A program made the translations under genes and the position numbers. The notes beneath the pieces were generated by a model. That model was not told where the DNA came from. It searched no databases and saw only the letters and a list, made by a program, of their open reading frames with translations. From Chloroflexi bacterium RBG_13_53_26 (lineage in GTDB: Bacteria; Chloroflexota; Dehalococcoidia; UBA2247; RBG-13-53-26): a DNA stretch of 18,623 bases. The stretch covers positions 1 to 18,623 of the forward strand of contig MGMW01000027.1 of assembly GCA_001795035.1 (NCBI GenBank). Direction: 5' to 3'. Shown here one piece after another: positions 7,280 to 14,308 of the stretch; the first letter of the stretch is position 1; every line of letters begins with the position of its first letter.

Positions 7280-7500
7280 GCTTGGCCAACGGGAGTATCC
7301 TGTCTGTCGGGCTGTCCTGCTGCCTTTTGCAGCCTTTTGCTGCGTCGCCACAACCACAACTCTAGAAAGACGTAGAATGCCGCAATGACGTAGCTAATGC
7401 CAGCAAAGAAGTATTCCTCAATCACAGTCATGAAGATACCGATACCTAGCCATGCTACGATCAGAAGCAGCCAGAAAGCACGGCCCTTGAGTCTTTTCAC
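7276..7500 (-). CDS. Small two-helix membrane protein of unknown function
   Basis: Not recognised. From GTG 7500 it is a 74-aa protein with a basic start (MKRLKGR), a hydrophobic helix at about residues 8-24, a second at about 31-48, then a basic stretch WRRSKRLQK and a polar tail. This suggests a small inner-membrane protein with both ends in the cytoplasm. GGGGATGAA just upstream of GTG 7500 serves as an SD. An in-frame TTG at 7560 would add 20 residues but has no SD, and the added part does not look conserved. Its stop codon overlaps the -35 box of the rplU promoter. No family can be assigned. Confidence 0.55.
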   Translation of the reverse strand: MKRLKGRAFWLLLIVAWLGIGIFMTVIEEYFFAGISYVIAAFYVFLELWLWRRSKRLQKAAGQPDRQDTPVGQA

Positions 7501-7827
7501 TTCATCCCCATAGCGAGCATTGTATACCCTCAGGGTAGTCAAGCTTGAAGCAATTGTCAACCATGGTCGTTCTCGGGACAGGAGCAGAACACGTCAGCAT
7601 GAGAGAATCGTTTTGTTGAATCAGCGCGGAACTGGAAGGGGCTTCAAGTCTGATGAAGAGGAACAGGCTGGAACTACACAGGGGGTGGTTATTGAGTTTA
7701 CATGGCACAGCCTTCAGAATGCCAAACCGTGCTGAACCTCCCCATCAACGGCTTTCCGTGATGGGAGGTCCAAAACAAGCGAATTACGCCCATCGGATTC
7801 AGTGCGGTTCAGCAAACGGACAACCTC
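7501..7827. other. Intergenic stretch without a supported gene
   Basis: No reading frame in these 327 bases has both a good SD and protein-like composition. The short plus-strand frames here are rich in Arg, His and Pro and look like chance. The main structure is the strong imperfect hairpin at 7736-7769. TATACAAT on the minus strand near 7519-7526 could be a -10 box for the small membrane gene, but no matching -35 was found. Confidence 0.5.
7736..7769. repeat. Strong imperfect hairpin in intergenic DNA
   Basis: The arms ACCTCCC-C-ATCA-A-CGG and CCGTGATGGGAGGT pair over 14 bp with two single-base bulges and the loop CTTT. No T-run follows on either strand. It lies about 60 bases past the end of the 38-aa gene on the minus strand. 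It may be an RNA-stabilising 3' structure or one copy of a dispersed repeat. Confidence 0.45.
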
Positions 7828-7944
7828 CTAGCCTTCTCGATGCGCTTCAGGTCTCTTTCTCAGCCTGGTGAATCCATAGCGCATGACCCAATACACCATG
7901 AAAGGCCCCGCCAGTATCATTAGCAGCATCATCTCCCATGCCAT
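7828..7944 (-). CDS. 38-aa single-helix membrane peptide, unknown function
   Basis: Not recognised as a family. ATG 7944 follows a near-perfect SD (AAGGAGGT, 7951-7958) with a six-base spacer, which is strong evidence of translation. The peptide starts MAWEMMLLMILAGPF and has one hydrophobic helix of about 18 residues (roughly 4-21), then a strongly basic tail (RYGFTRLRKRPEAHREG). By the positive-inside rule its C-terminus would be cytoplasmic. It follows the 81-aa gene by 41 bases and probably shares its transcript. A longer frame reaching 8082 runs back through the 81-aa gene and is rejected. A second AGGAGGT at the stop of the 81-aa gene has no obvious start codon. Confidence 0.65.
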   Translation of the reverse strand: MAWEMMLLMILAGPFMVYWVMRYGFTRLRKRPEAHREG

Positions 7945-7985
7945 TTCGGTACCTCCTTCCTGTGACTGAACAGACTTAATACCTC

Positions 7986-8231
7986 CTAGAATTCGCCGGG
8001 ATGCTCTGCCTCCTTGGCCCACTTCCTGGAGAACAGAATCTTGAGATTGGAAGGTCTCATCATTGCCTTTATGACCATCCACATATCCGGCAGACTCATA
8101 GCCGCCCGGATCTTCCAGCGTACCGGCTCAAGGGTGTCCACCTGCATGATCAGGTAGTCACCCTGACGTACCATACCATTCACCTTGGCCTTGAGTTCCG
8201 TCTTGCCTAGTCCTGTTGATCTGAATAACAT
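7986..8231 (-). CDS. 81-aa protein of unknown function
   Basis: Not recognised. From ATG 8231, preceded by AGGGGG at nine bases, the protein has a beta-rich middle (KAKVNGMVRQGDYLIMQVDT, about residues 13-32), then VRWKIRAAMSLPDMWMVIKAM (about 37-57), which could form an amphipathic or membrane-associated helix, and a basic then acidic tail (FSRKWAKEAEHPGEF). A longer version from 8336 would overlap the promoter and is rejected. It is the first gene after a perfect-consensus promoter, divergent from the GMC operon, and is followed by the 38-aa membrane peptide. Expression is probably strong unless an operator controls it. Confidence 0.65.
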   Translation of the reverse strand: MLFRSTGLGKTELKAKVNGMVRQGDYLIMQVDTLEPVRWKIRAAMSLPDMWMVIKAMMRPSNLKILFSRKWAKEAEHPGEF

Positions 8232-8294
8232 CTCAGGTTGCCCCCTAAATAGATATTTTAGAGCTATACATTTTGACCATAGCGAACTATTAGC

Positions 8295-8323
8295 ATTATA
8301 ACAATAAAATAATCTATTGTCAA
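8295..8323 (-). promoter_or_regulatory. Perfect-consensus sigma70 promoter for the 81-aa/38-aa pair
   Basis: On the minus strand, TTGACA (8318-8323), an AT-rich spacer of exactly 17 bases and TATAAT (8295-8300) match the consensus in all twelve positions. The 5' leader would be about 55 bases and contains a small ATAG-TTCG-CTAT hairpin near 8279-8290. Confidence 0.85.
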
Positions 8324-8352
8324 TACATACGCACATATCGTCCTGCCATAAC

Positions 8353-8381
8353 TTGATTTGATTAAAGCCAGGTTGTATAAA
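8353..8381 (+). promoter_or_regulatory. Promoter for the GMC-AOR-ligase-SCP2 operon
   Basis: TTGATT (8353-8358), a 17-base spacer and TATAAA (8376-8381) match the consensus at 4/6 and 5/6. It diverges from the strong minus-strand promoter at 8295-8323; the two -35 boxes are about 30 bases apart, so a shared regulator could bind between them. Confidence 0.65.
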
Positions 8382-8443
8382 GAACAGCGTGAGACTATTC
8401 GGGAGATATCTGGCACAACGTAAGGGGATCCTGTCACAGGGCC

Positions 8444-10057
8444 ATGGGAAATAGTAAACCGCAGGAAGTCTTCGACTACGTAGTCATCGGGTCTGGCTTC
8501 GGAGGCAGCGTTGCTGCCATGCGGCTCAGCGAGAAGGGCTACAGTGTTCTGGTTCTGGAGCGCGGCAAACGCTATGAGGACAAGGACTTCGCCCGCAGCA
8601 ACTGGAACATCCGCAAGTTCCTCTGGGCACCGGCCATCCGCTGTTTTGGCATACAGCAGATCAGCATCCTGAATGGCGTCATGGTGCTGCGGTGGTCTGG
8701 CGTGGGCGGGGGCAGTCTGGGCTACGCTAATGTTCTGGAAATCCCTGACGATCGCCTTTTTGCAGCTCCAGCCTGGCGACACTTGGCGGACTGGAAGAGT
8801 ATCCTGATGCCATACTACGAAACTGCCCGTCGCATGCTGGGTGTAGCCCAGAACCCGAGGCTTCTCGAAGCAGACACTGCCTTGAAGGAGGTAGCTGCAG
8901 AGATGGGGCGAGCTCATACCTTCCGCTCTACCAATGTGGGAGTCTTCTTCGGGCCGGAGGGTCAGGAAATGCCCGACCCCTACTTTGGTGGTGAGGGCCC
9001 ATCACGTCGAGGCTGCAATTTCTGCGGCGCTTGCATGGTGGGTTGCCGCAACAATGGCAAGAACACCCTGATGAAGAACTATCTCTACTTCGCCGAGAAG
9101 TGGGGGGCACAAATCCGCCCCGAGGCTGAAGTCACCGATATCCATCCCCTGATGCCTCAGCAGTCTAACGGAGTCCGCTACGAGGTCGTCTATCGCCGCT
9201 CCACGGGCTGGCTGTTTAAGCCGTCACACCGCGTACGAGCCCGTAATGTAGTGGTGTCCGGAGGAGTCCTGGCCACCCTGAAACTGCTCTTCCGCTGTCG
9301 CGATGTAACCAGGATGCTGCCCAACATCTCAATTCACCTGGGTGACATGGTGCGCACCAACAGCGAAGCTTTGAACGGCGTCATCAGCCGCAGTAGTAAA
9401 GTCGACTATTCCAAGGGAGTAGCCATCACCTCTGTCTTCCAGGCTGATGAAGTGACCCACATCGAGCCGGTACGATATCCCAACGGCTCGTCTTTCATGA
9501 AACTGATAACCATGCCGTTGGCAGCCAGCGCCGGCAGCATACCCATGACCCTGCTCAGGTTCCTGTGGTTCGCTTTGCGCCATCCCATCGATTGTCTCAG
9601 TGCCTACGCGCTGCCCGGCTGGGCATCTCGAACCACCATCCTGCTGGTTATGCAGACTACGGACAACCTTATGCGCCTTCGCCTGGGCCGCGGCGCCTTC
9701 ACCCTTTTCCGCCGTGGCCTGGTCGCTGAACGCGACCCCGACCAGACAGCACCGGCTCGAATTCCTGTGGCCCACGAGACCACCCGCAAACTTGCCGCAA
9801 AGACAAATGGCATGTGTGGCGCCAACATAGGCGAAGTCCTGCTTAACATTCCGCTTACCGCTCACATCATGGGTGGCTGCCCCTTCGGGCGGGATGCCGC
9901 AGAGGGTGTAGTGGGATTGGATTGCCAGGTTCACAATTACCCCGGTCTATATGTGGTCGATGCCTCCACCGTGCCGGCCAATCCGGGCATCAATCCCAGC
10001 CTGACCATCACGGCCCTGGCAGAATATGCTATGAGTCTTGTGCCGCCAAAGAAGTGA
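8444..10057 (+). CDS. GMC-family FAD oxidoreductase, ChoD/cholesterol-oxidase-like
   Basis: A flavoprotein of the glucose-methanol-choline family that oxidises an alcohol to a carbonyl; closest in style to mycobacterial ChoD-type proteins. In 537 aa, the FAD-binding GSGFGG lies at 16-21 and ends in LVLERG (37-41). WSGVGGGSLGYAN (84-96) is the second flavin signature. DPYFGGEGP (178-186) and THIEPVRYPNG are ChoD-type blocks. The C-terminal catalytic region has AHIMGG (His474) and PANPGINPSLTITALAE (Asn517). The segment CNFCGACMVGC (191-201) gives four cysteines spaced C-x2-C-x2-C-x3-C, like a ferredoxin iron-sulfur site. The ATG has only a weak SD. It heads an operon with AOR (58-base gap), a CoA ligase and SCP2. 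The substrate is not determined; sterol, terpenoid or long-chain alcohol are possible. Confidence 0.85.
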   Translation: MGNSKPQEVFDYVVIGSGFGGSVAAMRLSEKGYSVLVLERGKRYEDKDFARSNWNIRKFLWAPAIRCFGIQQISILNGVMVLRWSGVGGGSLGYANVLEIPDDRLFAAPAWRHLADWKSILMPYYETARRMLGVAQNPRLLEADTALKEVAAEMGRAHTFRSTNVGVFFGPEGQEMPDPYFGGEGPSRRGCNFCGACMVGCRNNGKNTLMKNYLYFAEKWGAQIRPEAEVTDIHPLMPQQSNGVRYEVVYRRSTGWLFKPSHRVRARNVVVSGGVLATLKLLFRCRDVTRMLPNISIHLGDMVRTNSEALNGVISRSSKVDYSKGVAITSVFQADEVTHIEPVRYPNGSSFMKLITMPLAASAGSIPMTLLRFLWFALRHPIDCLSAYALPGWASRTTILLVMQTTDNLMRLRLGRGAFTLFRRGLVAERDPDQTAPARIPVAHETTRKLAAKTNGMCGANIGEVLLNIPLTAHIMGGCPFGRDAAEGVVGLDCQVHNYPGLYVVDASTVPANPGINPSLTITALAEYAMSLVPPKK

Positions 10058-10115
10058 AGGAGTGAACCGGTTCTCGCTGATAGCCACAACACCAAATAAA
10101 TGCTGAGGAGGCAAC

Positions 10116-11984
10116 ATGTTCGGGTCTCACGGAGAAATCCTGAGGGTAGACCTCTCCAGTTCCAAGATATCGAGAGAGGAGATACCACAGGATCTGTTTG
10201 ACAAGTACCTGGCAGGGGCCGGCATGGCTACACATTATCTCTATCACGAGGTTCCCGAAGGGGTTGACCCACTTGGTCCCCAGAATGAGCTTATCGCCAT
10301 GACCGGGGCGCTTACGGGAACTATTGCGCCCAGCACCGGCAGGTTCAATTGGGTTTTCAAGTCACCCCTGACTGATCTCTGGGCACAGTCAAATTCAGCC
10401 GGCTTCTGGGGTGTGGAGTTCAAGAAAACAGGCTTTGACGGCATCATCTTTCAGGGAATCTCGCCCGAGCCTGTCTACCTTGTGATTGATGAGGACAAGG
10501 CTGAACTGAGAGATGCCAGTCACCTGTGGGGTAAGAGCGTGCCCGAAACAACCAGGCTGATAAAAGAGGAACTCGGTGAGCAGTTCGGGGTGGTATGCAT
10601 TGGGATAGCCGGTGAGAACCTGGTGCGGTATGCCAGCATTATGAATGACCTACACAGGGCAGCAGGGAGGTGTGGTGGAGGGGCCGTGATGGGCGCAAAG
10701 CGGCTGAAGGCCATCGCCGTGCGCGGCAGGAAGTCCATCAAACTGGCAGATGGCCCGGGGTTCTCTCAGACAGCCAGGAAACAGTTTGAGCTCATCAACC
10801 AATCCATGGTCAAGGTAGCCATGGAGAGCTTTGGCACTAACGTCGTCATTGATATGGTGCACGCCAAGGGTGGATTCCCCACCAGAAACTGGCAGACCGG
10901 TGTTTTCCCCAACCTCGATGAAATAAATGCGCAGGCCCTCAGTGAAAAAGTCCTGGTGCAGTCCAAGGGATGTTTCGCCTGCCCCCTGAAGTGTGCCAGG
11001 GTATCGGTCATCAGGAAAGGAAAATACCAGGGCCGGGGAGGAGAGGGGCCTGAGTATGAAAGCGTGGGCACCTTTGGCGGCCAATGCCAGATTGACGATT
11101 TGGAAGCCATCACTATGGCCCACTACCTGTCTAACGATTACGGATTCGATACCATATCAGCCGGAGCATCCATAGCCTTCGCTATGGAATGCTACGAAAA
11201 AGGCATTCTAACAAAGGCGGATACCGACGGACTGGAGGTTGCATTCGGGAACGCCGAGGTTATGATCGAACTGGTTCATAAAATAGCCAGGAGAGAGGGC
11301 TTTGGCGATTTTCTGGCCGAGGGAACAAAGCGCATGTCCCAGAAGCTGGGGCGAGGGACGGAGAGGTTTGCCATGCAGGTCAAGGGTCTGGAACTCCCGG
11401 CATATGATTCCAGAGCGGTTCAGATCACTGGACTGGCCTACGCCGTTGCCAACAGGGGGGGCGATCATATCACCGCCTACATCCAGGGCCCGACCTTCCT
11501 GGATATCCCCTTTCTGGTTATCCCGGACAGCAAGATCAATGACCCCCTGGTGGCTGATCCCAACGAGGTTCACATCCTCGTAGATCTGGAGAACGTACTC
11601 ACAGCCCTGGACACCTTCGGAGCATGCAAGTTCATGGGCATGTGTGTTGCTTCGGAGGAATGGGTGAAGCTTGTTGAGCACTGTCTGGGCCGATCATTCA
11701 CCTATGAAGATATGATGAGGCTTGGTGAGACGGCCTTCAATCTGGCGAGGGTCTTCAATGTCAGAGAGGGTCTGTCCAGAGCTGACGACACCTTGCCTCC
11801 TCGCTTGCTGGAGGAACCCCTCCCCGAAGGCCCAGCCCAGGGCAAGGTGAACGAGAATCTGCCTGCCATGCTGGATAAGTATTACGAGCTCCGTGGATGG
11901 GACAAAGCCACTGGCAAGCCAACGCCTGACAAGCTGAGGGAGTTGGGGTTGGAGGAATATATTGCTGATATATGGGGTAGTTAG
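10116..11984 (+). CDS. Tungsten-containing aldehyde:ferredoxin oxidoreductase family protein
   Basis: AOR-family enzymes oxidise aldehydes to carboxylic acids, or act in reverse, with a tungsten bis-pterin and one [4Fe-4S] cluster; they are cytosolic and oxygen-sensitive. The 622-aa length is typical. The cluster ligands are visible as GCFACPLKC (Cys286, 289 and 293) plus Cys504 in LDTFGACKF. Pterin-binding segments include AGRCGGGAVMGAKRLKAIAV (183-202) and FPTRNWQTG (254-262). The first has Cys186 where many homologues have Gly or Thr. ATG 10116 has a clear AGGAGG six bases upstream. It lies between the GMC enzyme and the CoA ligase, so it most likely acts on the aldehyde the GMC enzyme makes. 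No tungsten transport, pterin-synthesis or MoaD-like gene is adjacent. Confidence 0.93.
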   Translation: MFGSHGEILRVDLSSSKISREEIPQDLFDKYLAGAGMATHYLYHEVPEGVDPLGPQNELIAMTGALTGTIAPSTGRFNWVFKSPLTDLWAQSNSAGFWGVEFKKTGFDGIIFQGISPEPVYLVIDEDKAELRDASHLWGKSVPETTRLIKEELGEQFGVVCIGIAGENLVRYASIMNDLHRAAGRCGGGAVMGAKRLKAIAVRGRKSIKLADGPGFSQTARKQFELINQSMVKVAMESFGTNVVIDMVHAKGGFPTRNWQTGVFPNLDEINAQALSEKVLVQSKGCFACPLKCARVSVIRKGKYQGRGGEGPEYESVGTFGGQCQIDDLEAITMAHYLSNDYGFDTISAGASIAFAMECYEKGILTKADTDGLEVAFGNAEVMIELVHKIARREGFGDFLAEGTKRMSQKLGRGTERFAMQVKGLELPAYDSRAVQITGLAYAVANRGGDHITAYIQGPTFLDIPFLVIPDSKINDPLVADPNEVHILVDLENVLTALDTFGACKFMGMCVASEEWVKLVEHCLGRSFTYEDMMRLGETAFNLARVFNVREGLSRADDTLPPRLLEEPLPEGPAQGKVNENLPAMLDKYYELRGWDKATGKPTPDKLRELGLEEYIADIWGS

Positions 11985-12029
11985 CTTCGTTTTGAAGTCT
12001 GCAGCTAGACACCACGGAAGGGACGGCGG

Positions 12030-13745
12030 ATGGGAGATAAGATAAAGGGAAGCGACAAGCCCTGGCTGAAGAACTACAAGCTCGGGCCATACAATTTGAA
12101 GAAGACTCTTGAACCCTATCCAAAGGTTCCTGTGCATCAGTTGTTGGAGAATTCAGCCAGTGCCTATCCGAACCAGATTGCGGTGGAGTATCTGGGCAGG
12201 AAGATCAAATACAGCGAGTTGAAGGTCTATGTCGACACACTGGCCAACGCCCTGGCCGGTATGGGAGTGAAAAAGGGTGACAAGGTTGTCACTATCCTTC
12301 CCAACTGCCCGCAGTTCATCATGACAGATTTCGCTGTTTCCAAGACTGGCAGCGCCATGGTCCCCTGCAGCACCATGCACACAGCTCGTGATCTGGAGCA
12401 TGAAATAGGCCAGTCAGGAGCAGAGACGTTGGTCTGTTCTGAAACAACCCTCAATGTGGTCACTCCCATTAAGGACAAAACCAGACTGAAGAACATCATT
12501 GTCACCTCACCAATGGACTATTCGGCCCAGGAGCCTGACAGGAAGGAAGTGCCCGGCGCAATCCAGTTCAGAGACCTTATGGCGGAGCACGAAGCCCTTG
12601 CGCCTGAGGTGGATATCAATCCGCTCGAAGATTTGGCCTATCTGGCCTTCACTGGGGGAGCTACCGGGCTACCCAAGGGGGTTATGATCACCCACTACAA
12701 CAGGGTCTGCAACGTCATGCAGTCAGCATGGACTCTCGAACCCCTGTGGCCCGGCATCAAGGGCAAGGCTGCTTCGGAAACGCTCATACCTCTTTTTCAT
12801 GCCTGGGGTCAACTGGGCTCACAGGTTAGCGTTTTCCTGGGACTGCGAAACCTCTTGGTAGCCGACCCCAGGAATATCCGTCAGGCCATAACCTTGATGC
12901 AGGAGAATCGCCCGTTGTTGATCTATGTTGTGCCCACCCAGCTCATGAGGATGGCTAGAAGAAAAGTCGGACGCTTGCCAGTGATGTTCCTGTCTGGTGC
13001 AGCCCCGCTTCCGCGAGAGATATTCGATGCCATCAAAGCCGATATTCAAATGCCGATAACCGAGGGCTACGGTTTGACCGAATGCGGCCCCGTCACCCAT
13101 GTAAATATCTCCTGCTTCTCCAAGATCACCGGCTTCGTCACCAAGGAGACGCTGGGGGTGGGTGTGCCGGTTCCCGACACTGAGGCTATGATAGTCAACC
13201 CGGACACGGGCGAGGAGATGGGGGCGGGCGAGAGCGGTGAGATAGTGGTGCGTGGACCCCAGACCATGAAAGGATACTGGCCAAGGCCAGGCAGCGGACT
13301 GGACAACGGCTGGCTTCATACCGGAGACATCGGCAGAATGGATGATAATGGCTACTTTGTACTGGAAGACCGCATCAAGGATATGGCCAATGTCGGAGGA
13401 GCCAAGGTCTACACCACGGAGGTGGACGAGATACTGTTCCGACACCCTGGAGTAGCCATGGCCGCAGCAGTGGGAATCCCTGATCCGAGACATCCAGGCA
13501 GTGAGATCATCAAGGCCTTCGTCACCCCGAGGGACGAGTTCAAAGGCACCCTGACGGCCGAGGATGTTATTGCCTACTGCAGGGACAAGATGCCCGAATT
13601 TGCCATTCCCAGGTCTGTTGAGTTTCGGGATGAGTTGCCTCTGACAGTGACTGAGAAGATATTCAAGAGAGCATTGAGAGAGGAAGACCTCAACAAGACG
13701 AAGGGAAGGACAGCGGGAGATCAGCCTGGAGACGAAGCAGACTAG
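12030..13745 (+). CDS. AMP-forming acyl-CoA synthetase/ligase
   Basis: A member of the ANL superfamily that activates a carboxylic acid with ATP and forms its CoA thioester. The 571-aa protein has the phosphate-binding loop FTGGATGLPKG (207-217), IPLFHAWGQ (253-261), the adenine-binding EGYGLTECGP (345-354), the hinge region LEDRIKDM (445-452) and the C-terminal lysine region TEKIFKRALRE with Lys543; the usual TGK is TEK here. The N-terminal layout (VHQLLENSASAYPNQIAVEY) matches fatty-acyl and aryl ligases. ATG 12030 has GGAAGGG about 10 bases upstream. It is third in the operon, 45 bases after AOR, and would trap the AOR product as acyl-CoA. Chain length or ring specificity cannot be read from the sequence. 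Confidence 0.93.
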   Translation: MGDKIKGSDKPWLKNYKLGPYNLKKTLEPYPKVPVHQLLENSASAYPNQIAVEYLGRKIKYSELKVYVDTLANALAGMGVKKGDKVVTILPNCPQFIMTDFAVSKTGSAMVPCSTMHTARDLEHEIGQSGAETLVCSETTLNVVTPIKDKTRLKNIIVTSPMDYSAQEPDRKEVPGAIQFRDLMAEHEALAPEVDINPLEDLAYLAFTGGATGLPKGVMITHYNRVCNVMQSAWTLEPLWPGIKGKAASETLIPLFHAWGQLGSQVSVFLGLRNLLVADPRNIRQAITLMQENRPLLIYVVPTQLMRMARRKVGRLPVMFLSGAAPLPREIFDAIKADIQMPITEGYGLTECGPVTHVNISCFSKITGFVTKETLGVGVPVPDTEAMIVNPDTGEEMGAGESGEIVVRGPQTMKGYWPRPGSGLDNGWLHTGDIGRMDDNGYFVLEDRIKDMANVGGAKVYTTEVDEILFRHPGVAMAAAVGIPDPRHPGSEIIKAFVTPRDEFKGTLTAEDVIAYCRDKMPEFAIPRSVEFRDELPLTVTEKIFKRALREEDLNKTKGRTAGDQPGDEAD

Positions 13746-13785
13746 GTCAGAAGCTGGGGATCGTGTTGAAGCAGAAGGAGGGAAA

Positions 13786-14280
13786 ATGTTGCCGTATGTA
13801 ACACCGGAGTGGGTAGCCCAGGCAGGGAACAACTACAGTGCCGACCCGGACAATGCCAACAAGACGTTCAAGGGAATGAACATATTCCTCACCTTTCGGG
13901 TCCTGGCAGACCCCAAGTTTGGTTTGGACAAGGATATCCACTTCGCCACCCATCTGGAGAAGGGGGTGATGCAGCCCGATAGCACACTCCTCAGCAAGGA
14001 GGATGCCGAGAAGAAATCGGATTTCATCCTGAGTGCCACGCCTGCGGTATGGAAGAGCGTCATCAAGAAGGAAAAGGGATTCGTGGCAGCCTTCATGACC
14101 GCGAAAATAAAGCTGGATAAAGGCAGTGCCCCCAAGATCGTGGCGCTGGCCCCCAAGAGCTCGGCAGTCATCGAGGCCTTCCATAGAGTAGATACGGAAT
14201 GGCCCGATGAAATGTCTCCGCAGAGATTGCAGGAATACAGGGCCAGGATGGCAGAATTCAGGCAGAAACTCAGTATATAG
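13786..14280 (+). CDS. SCP2 sterol-carrier-like lipid-binding protein
   Basis: SCP2-domain proteins hold hydrophobic ligands such as sterols, fatty acids or acyl-CoAs in an alpha/beta tunnel. This 164-aa protein matches the fold in style: IFLTFRVLADPKFGLDKDIH (33-52), FATHLEKGVMQPDS, LSATPAVWKSVIKKEKGF (about 82-99), then AAFMTAKIKLDKGSAPKIV with the typical gain-of-function-like lysine-rich strand. It ends in a helix-rich charged tail that may close the pocket. The SD GGAGGG lies four bases before ATG 13786. The gene is last in the GMC-AOR-ligase operon, 40 bases after the ligase, and faces the radical SAM gene convergently with a 28-base gap and no visible terminator. It suggests the pathway substrate is a bulky hydrophobic lipid. 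Confidence 0.82.
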   Translation: MLPYVTPEWVAQAGNNYSADPDNANKTFKGMNIFLTFRVLADPKFGLDKDIHFATHLEKGVMQPDSTLLSKEDAEKKSDFILSATPAVWKSVIKKEKGFVAAFMTAKIKLDKGSAPKIVALAPKSSAVIEAFHRVDTEWPDEMSPQRLQEYRARMAEFRQKLSI

Positions 14281-14308
14281 AGTCTTGGAGTGACTTCCTT
14301 GTCAAGAA

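Noticed and set aside
7653..7871. 72-codon plus-strand frame in the gene-free stretch
   Set aside because: No SD, chance-like composition, and it runs through the hairpin and the end of the 38-aa gene.
7828..8082. 84-codon version of the 38-aa membrane peptide
   Set aside because: The extra N-terminus is the 81-aa gene read in another frame, whereas ATG 7944 has a near-perfect SD at the right distance.
8264..8917. 217-codon minus-strand frame overlapping the GMC start and both divergent promoters
   Set aside because: Its C-terminal part runs through two good promoters and its N-terminal part is antisense to the FAD-binding region of the GMC enzyme.
12819..13832. 337-codon open frame on the minus strand
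   Set aside because: It lies antisense to the acyl-CoA ligase, which has all its catalytic motifs. The antisense product is rich in His, Gly and Ser and shows no family features or SD.
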